Shown here one piece after another: positions 20,992 to 21,449 of a stretch of DNA of 21,449 nt. Below the pieces are notes generated by a model. The model was given only the letters and a program-made list of their open reading frames with translations, was not told where the DNA came from and did no database searches. The DNA is from a virus: IMG/VR virus record IMGVR_UViG_3300046314_000160, positions 1 to 21,449 of that record, one strand, 5' to 3'. Position 1 is the stretch's first letter. Each line of letters begins with the position of its first letter. The translations under genes were made by a program, and so were the position numbers.

Positions 20992-21449
20992 TCTGACGCC
21001 GCGCTTTCCGCCGCAAGGCGCTGCATGTCTGCCATTGCAACATCGTTGCTTTCGTAAAAACGGCATGGGCTGATTTGGTATCCGCTGGCTTTGTAGATCA
21101 ACTGCGCAGCAAGCGCCGTGTCGTGAAACCGCTCAAGTGTATACCCCGCATCTCCAGCTAAATGCACAACCCACCCAGCGCGGCAATGGGTGGTGTTGCA
21201 CGTGTGCCATGAAGCCATATCAAGCGCACCCGCATTGCTAACAGCGCCCAAAACAACCGAATGGATATTTTCAATTTTAGGCACAATTGGCGCAACAAAA
21301 TCGCCAACCTCGTCGGAGCAGTCGGAGCAGCGGGAGCAGCCAGAGCAGTCGGAGCAGCCAGAGCAGCCAGAGCAGTCGGAGCAGCCAGAGCAGCCAGAGC
21401 AGTCGGAGCAGCCAGAGCAGTCGGAGCAGCGGGAGCAGCAGGAGCAGCC
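20988..21449 (-). CDS. Cys-Ser-X repeat protein with conserved THCRAGW domain, 5' end beyond window
   Basis: The frame is open from the stop at 20988 to the right edge (153 visible residues). Residues nearest the edge are a Cys-Ser-X tripeptide repeat of 15 full units (X is mostly Asp or Gly, some Arg, one Cys). They run in frame through DEVGDFVAPIVPKIENIH into a C-terminal domain of about 95 residues with DMASWHTCNTTHCRAGWVVH and a helix with LAAQLIYKASG. Small phage proteins with this HTCxTTHCRAGW domain are common, and I recall similar Cys-rich repeats in front of it, but no function is known. An internal GTG at 21284 gives a shorter 98-residue version. The continuity of the frame makes the longer form more likely. 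The conserved Cys/His residues suggest metal or redox chemistry (inference). Confidence 0.72.
   Translation of the reverse strand, partial: GCSCCSRCSDCSGCSDCSGCSGCSDCSGCSGCSDCSGCSRCSDCSDEVGDFVAPIVPKIENIHSVVLGAVSNAGALDMASWHTCNTTHCRAGWVVHLAGDAGYTLERFHDTALAAQLIYKASGYQISPCRFYESNDVAMADMQRLAAESAASE
21312..21449 (-). repeat. 9-bp tandem repeat encoding Cys-Ser-X, continues past right edge
   Basis: Fifteen full units of a 9-base motif run in the + strand form GTCGGAGCA or GCCAGAGCA, with variants GCGGGAGCA and GCAGGAGCA. The array is still open at the window end. On the minus strand units read TGC-TCC-GAC (CSD), TGC-TCT-GGC (CSG), TGC-TCC-CGC (CSR) and one TGC-TCC-TGC. The Ser codon is always TCT before Gly and TCC before the others, so units were copied as DNA blocks. 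Units alternate in D-G-G style groups of 27 bp in the middle of the array. Confidence 0.95.

Noticed and set aside
20731-21066. Longer 111-residue version of the HTH-like protein
   Set aside because: Its extra 25 residues lie inside the upstream gene and are Cys/Arg-rich. The internal ATG at 20991 has the expected 4-bp overlap.
21309-21449. CRISPR array
   Set aside because: The repeat unit is 9 bp with no spacers and keeps a reading frame throughout, so it is a coding tandem repeat.
1-21449. Lysogeny genes, lysis cassette, replication genes or tRNAs
   Set aside because: I looked for integrase, CI-like repressor, holin, polymerase, primase and cloverleaf-like sequences on both strands and found none I could support. 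The transglycosylase is part of a virion protein, not a lysis cassette.

Overview
The window is a single-direction block of tailed-bacteriophage (Caudoviricetes) genes. Every supportable gene lies on the minus strand, so the block is read from the right edge (21449) to the left edge (1). I support 31 coding regions, two of them cut by the window edges. The gene set (P22-type portal, two neck/adaptor proteins, a beta-rich nozzle-like tail protein, internal virion proteins with a lytic transglycosylase, and no tape measure, sheath or tail tube) points to a short-tailed, podovirus-type virion. The DNA is moderately GC-rich. From memory the proteins resemble phages and prophages of Alphaproteobacteria (Rhodobacterales-like), but the host is an inference. 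No integrase, repressor, polymerase, lysis cassette or tRNA is visible, so free phage and prophage cannot be told apart.

Right part (about 19059-21449): seven small accessory or early-type genes. First is a 5'-truncated protein that carries a striking in-frame Cys-Ser-X tripeptide repeat (9-bp tandem DNA repeat) ahead of a conserved HTC..THCRAGW domain. Then come a small helical HTH-like protein, a DNA adenine-methyltransferase-like protein, a winged-helix protein, a possible small membrane protein, an HTH protein and a small zinc-ribbon-like protein. Six consecutive gene junctions here are 4-bp stop/start overlaps.

The only sizeable intergenic gap (18989-19058, 70 bp) holds a good sigma70-type promoter (TTGACG, 17 bp, TATATG) with a perfect 10-bp palindrome, TTACGCGTAA, in its spacer. 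This is the best candidate control point for everything downstream. It is followed by six or seven small genes (17466-18988), including a 50-residue gene flanked on both sides by ATGA overlaps.

Left and centre (1-17469): the packaging and virion module in order. It runs terminase small subunit, terminase large subunit, portal, three virion-like proteins that sit unusually between portal and scaffold, a small helical protein, scaffold, major capsid protein (DUF5309/SU10-like), a 54-residue protein, a conserved neck-region protein, two adaptor/connector proteins, nozzle-like tail protein, GNAT acetyltransferase, a short protein ending in an S74-type chaperone domain, an internal virion transglycosylase, and a large internal/ejection-type protein that runs off the left edge. 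A GC-rich stem-loop lies just after the capsid gene and may set its expression level relative to the genes that follow. Almost all junctions overlap by 1 or 4 bp, so the whole block probably works as one or a few long translationally coupled messages. Gaps are short and none exceeds 70 bp.
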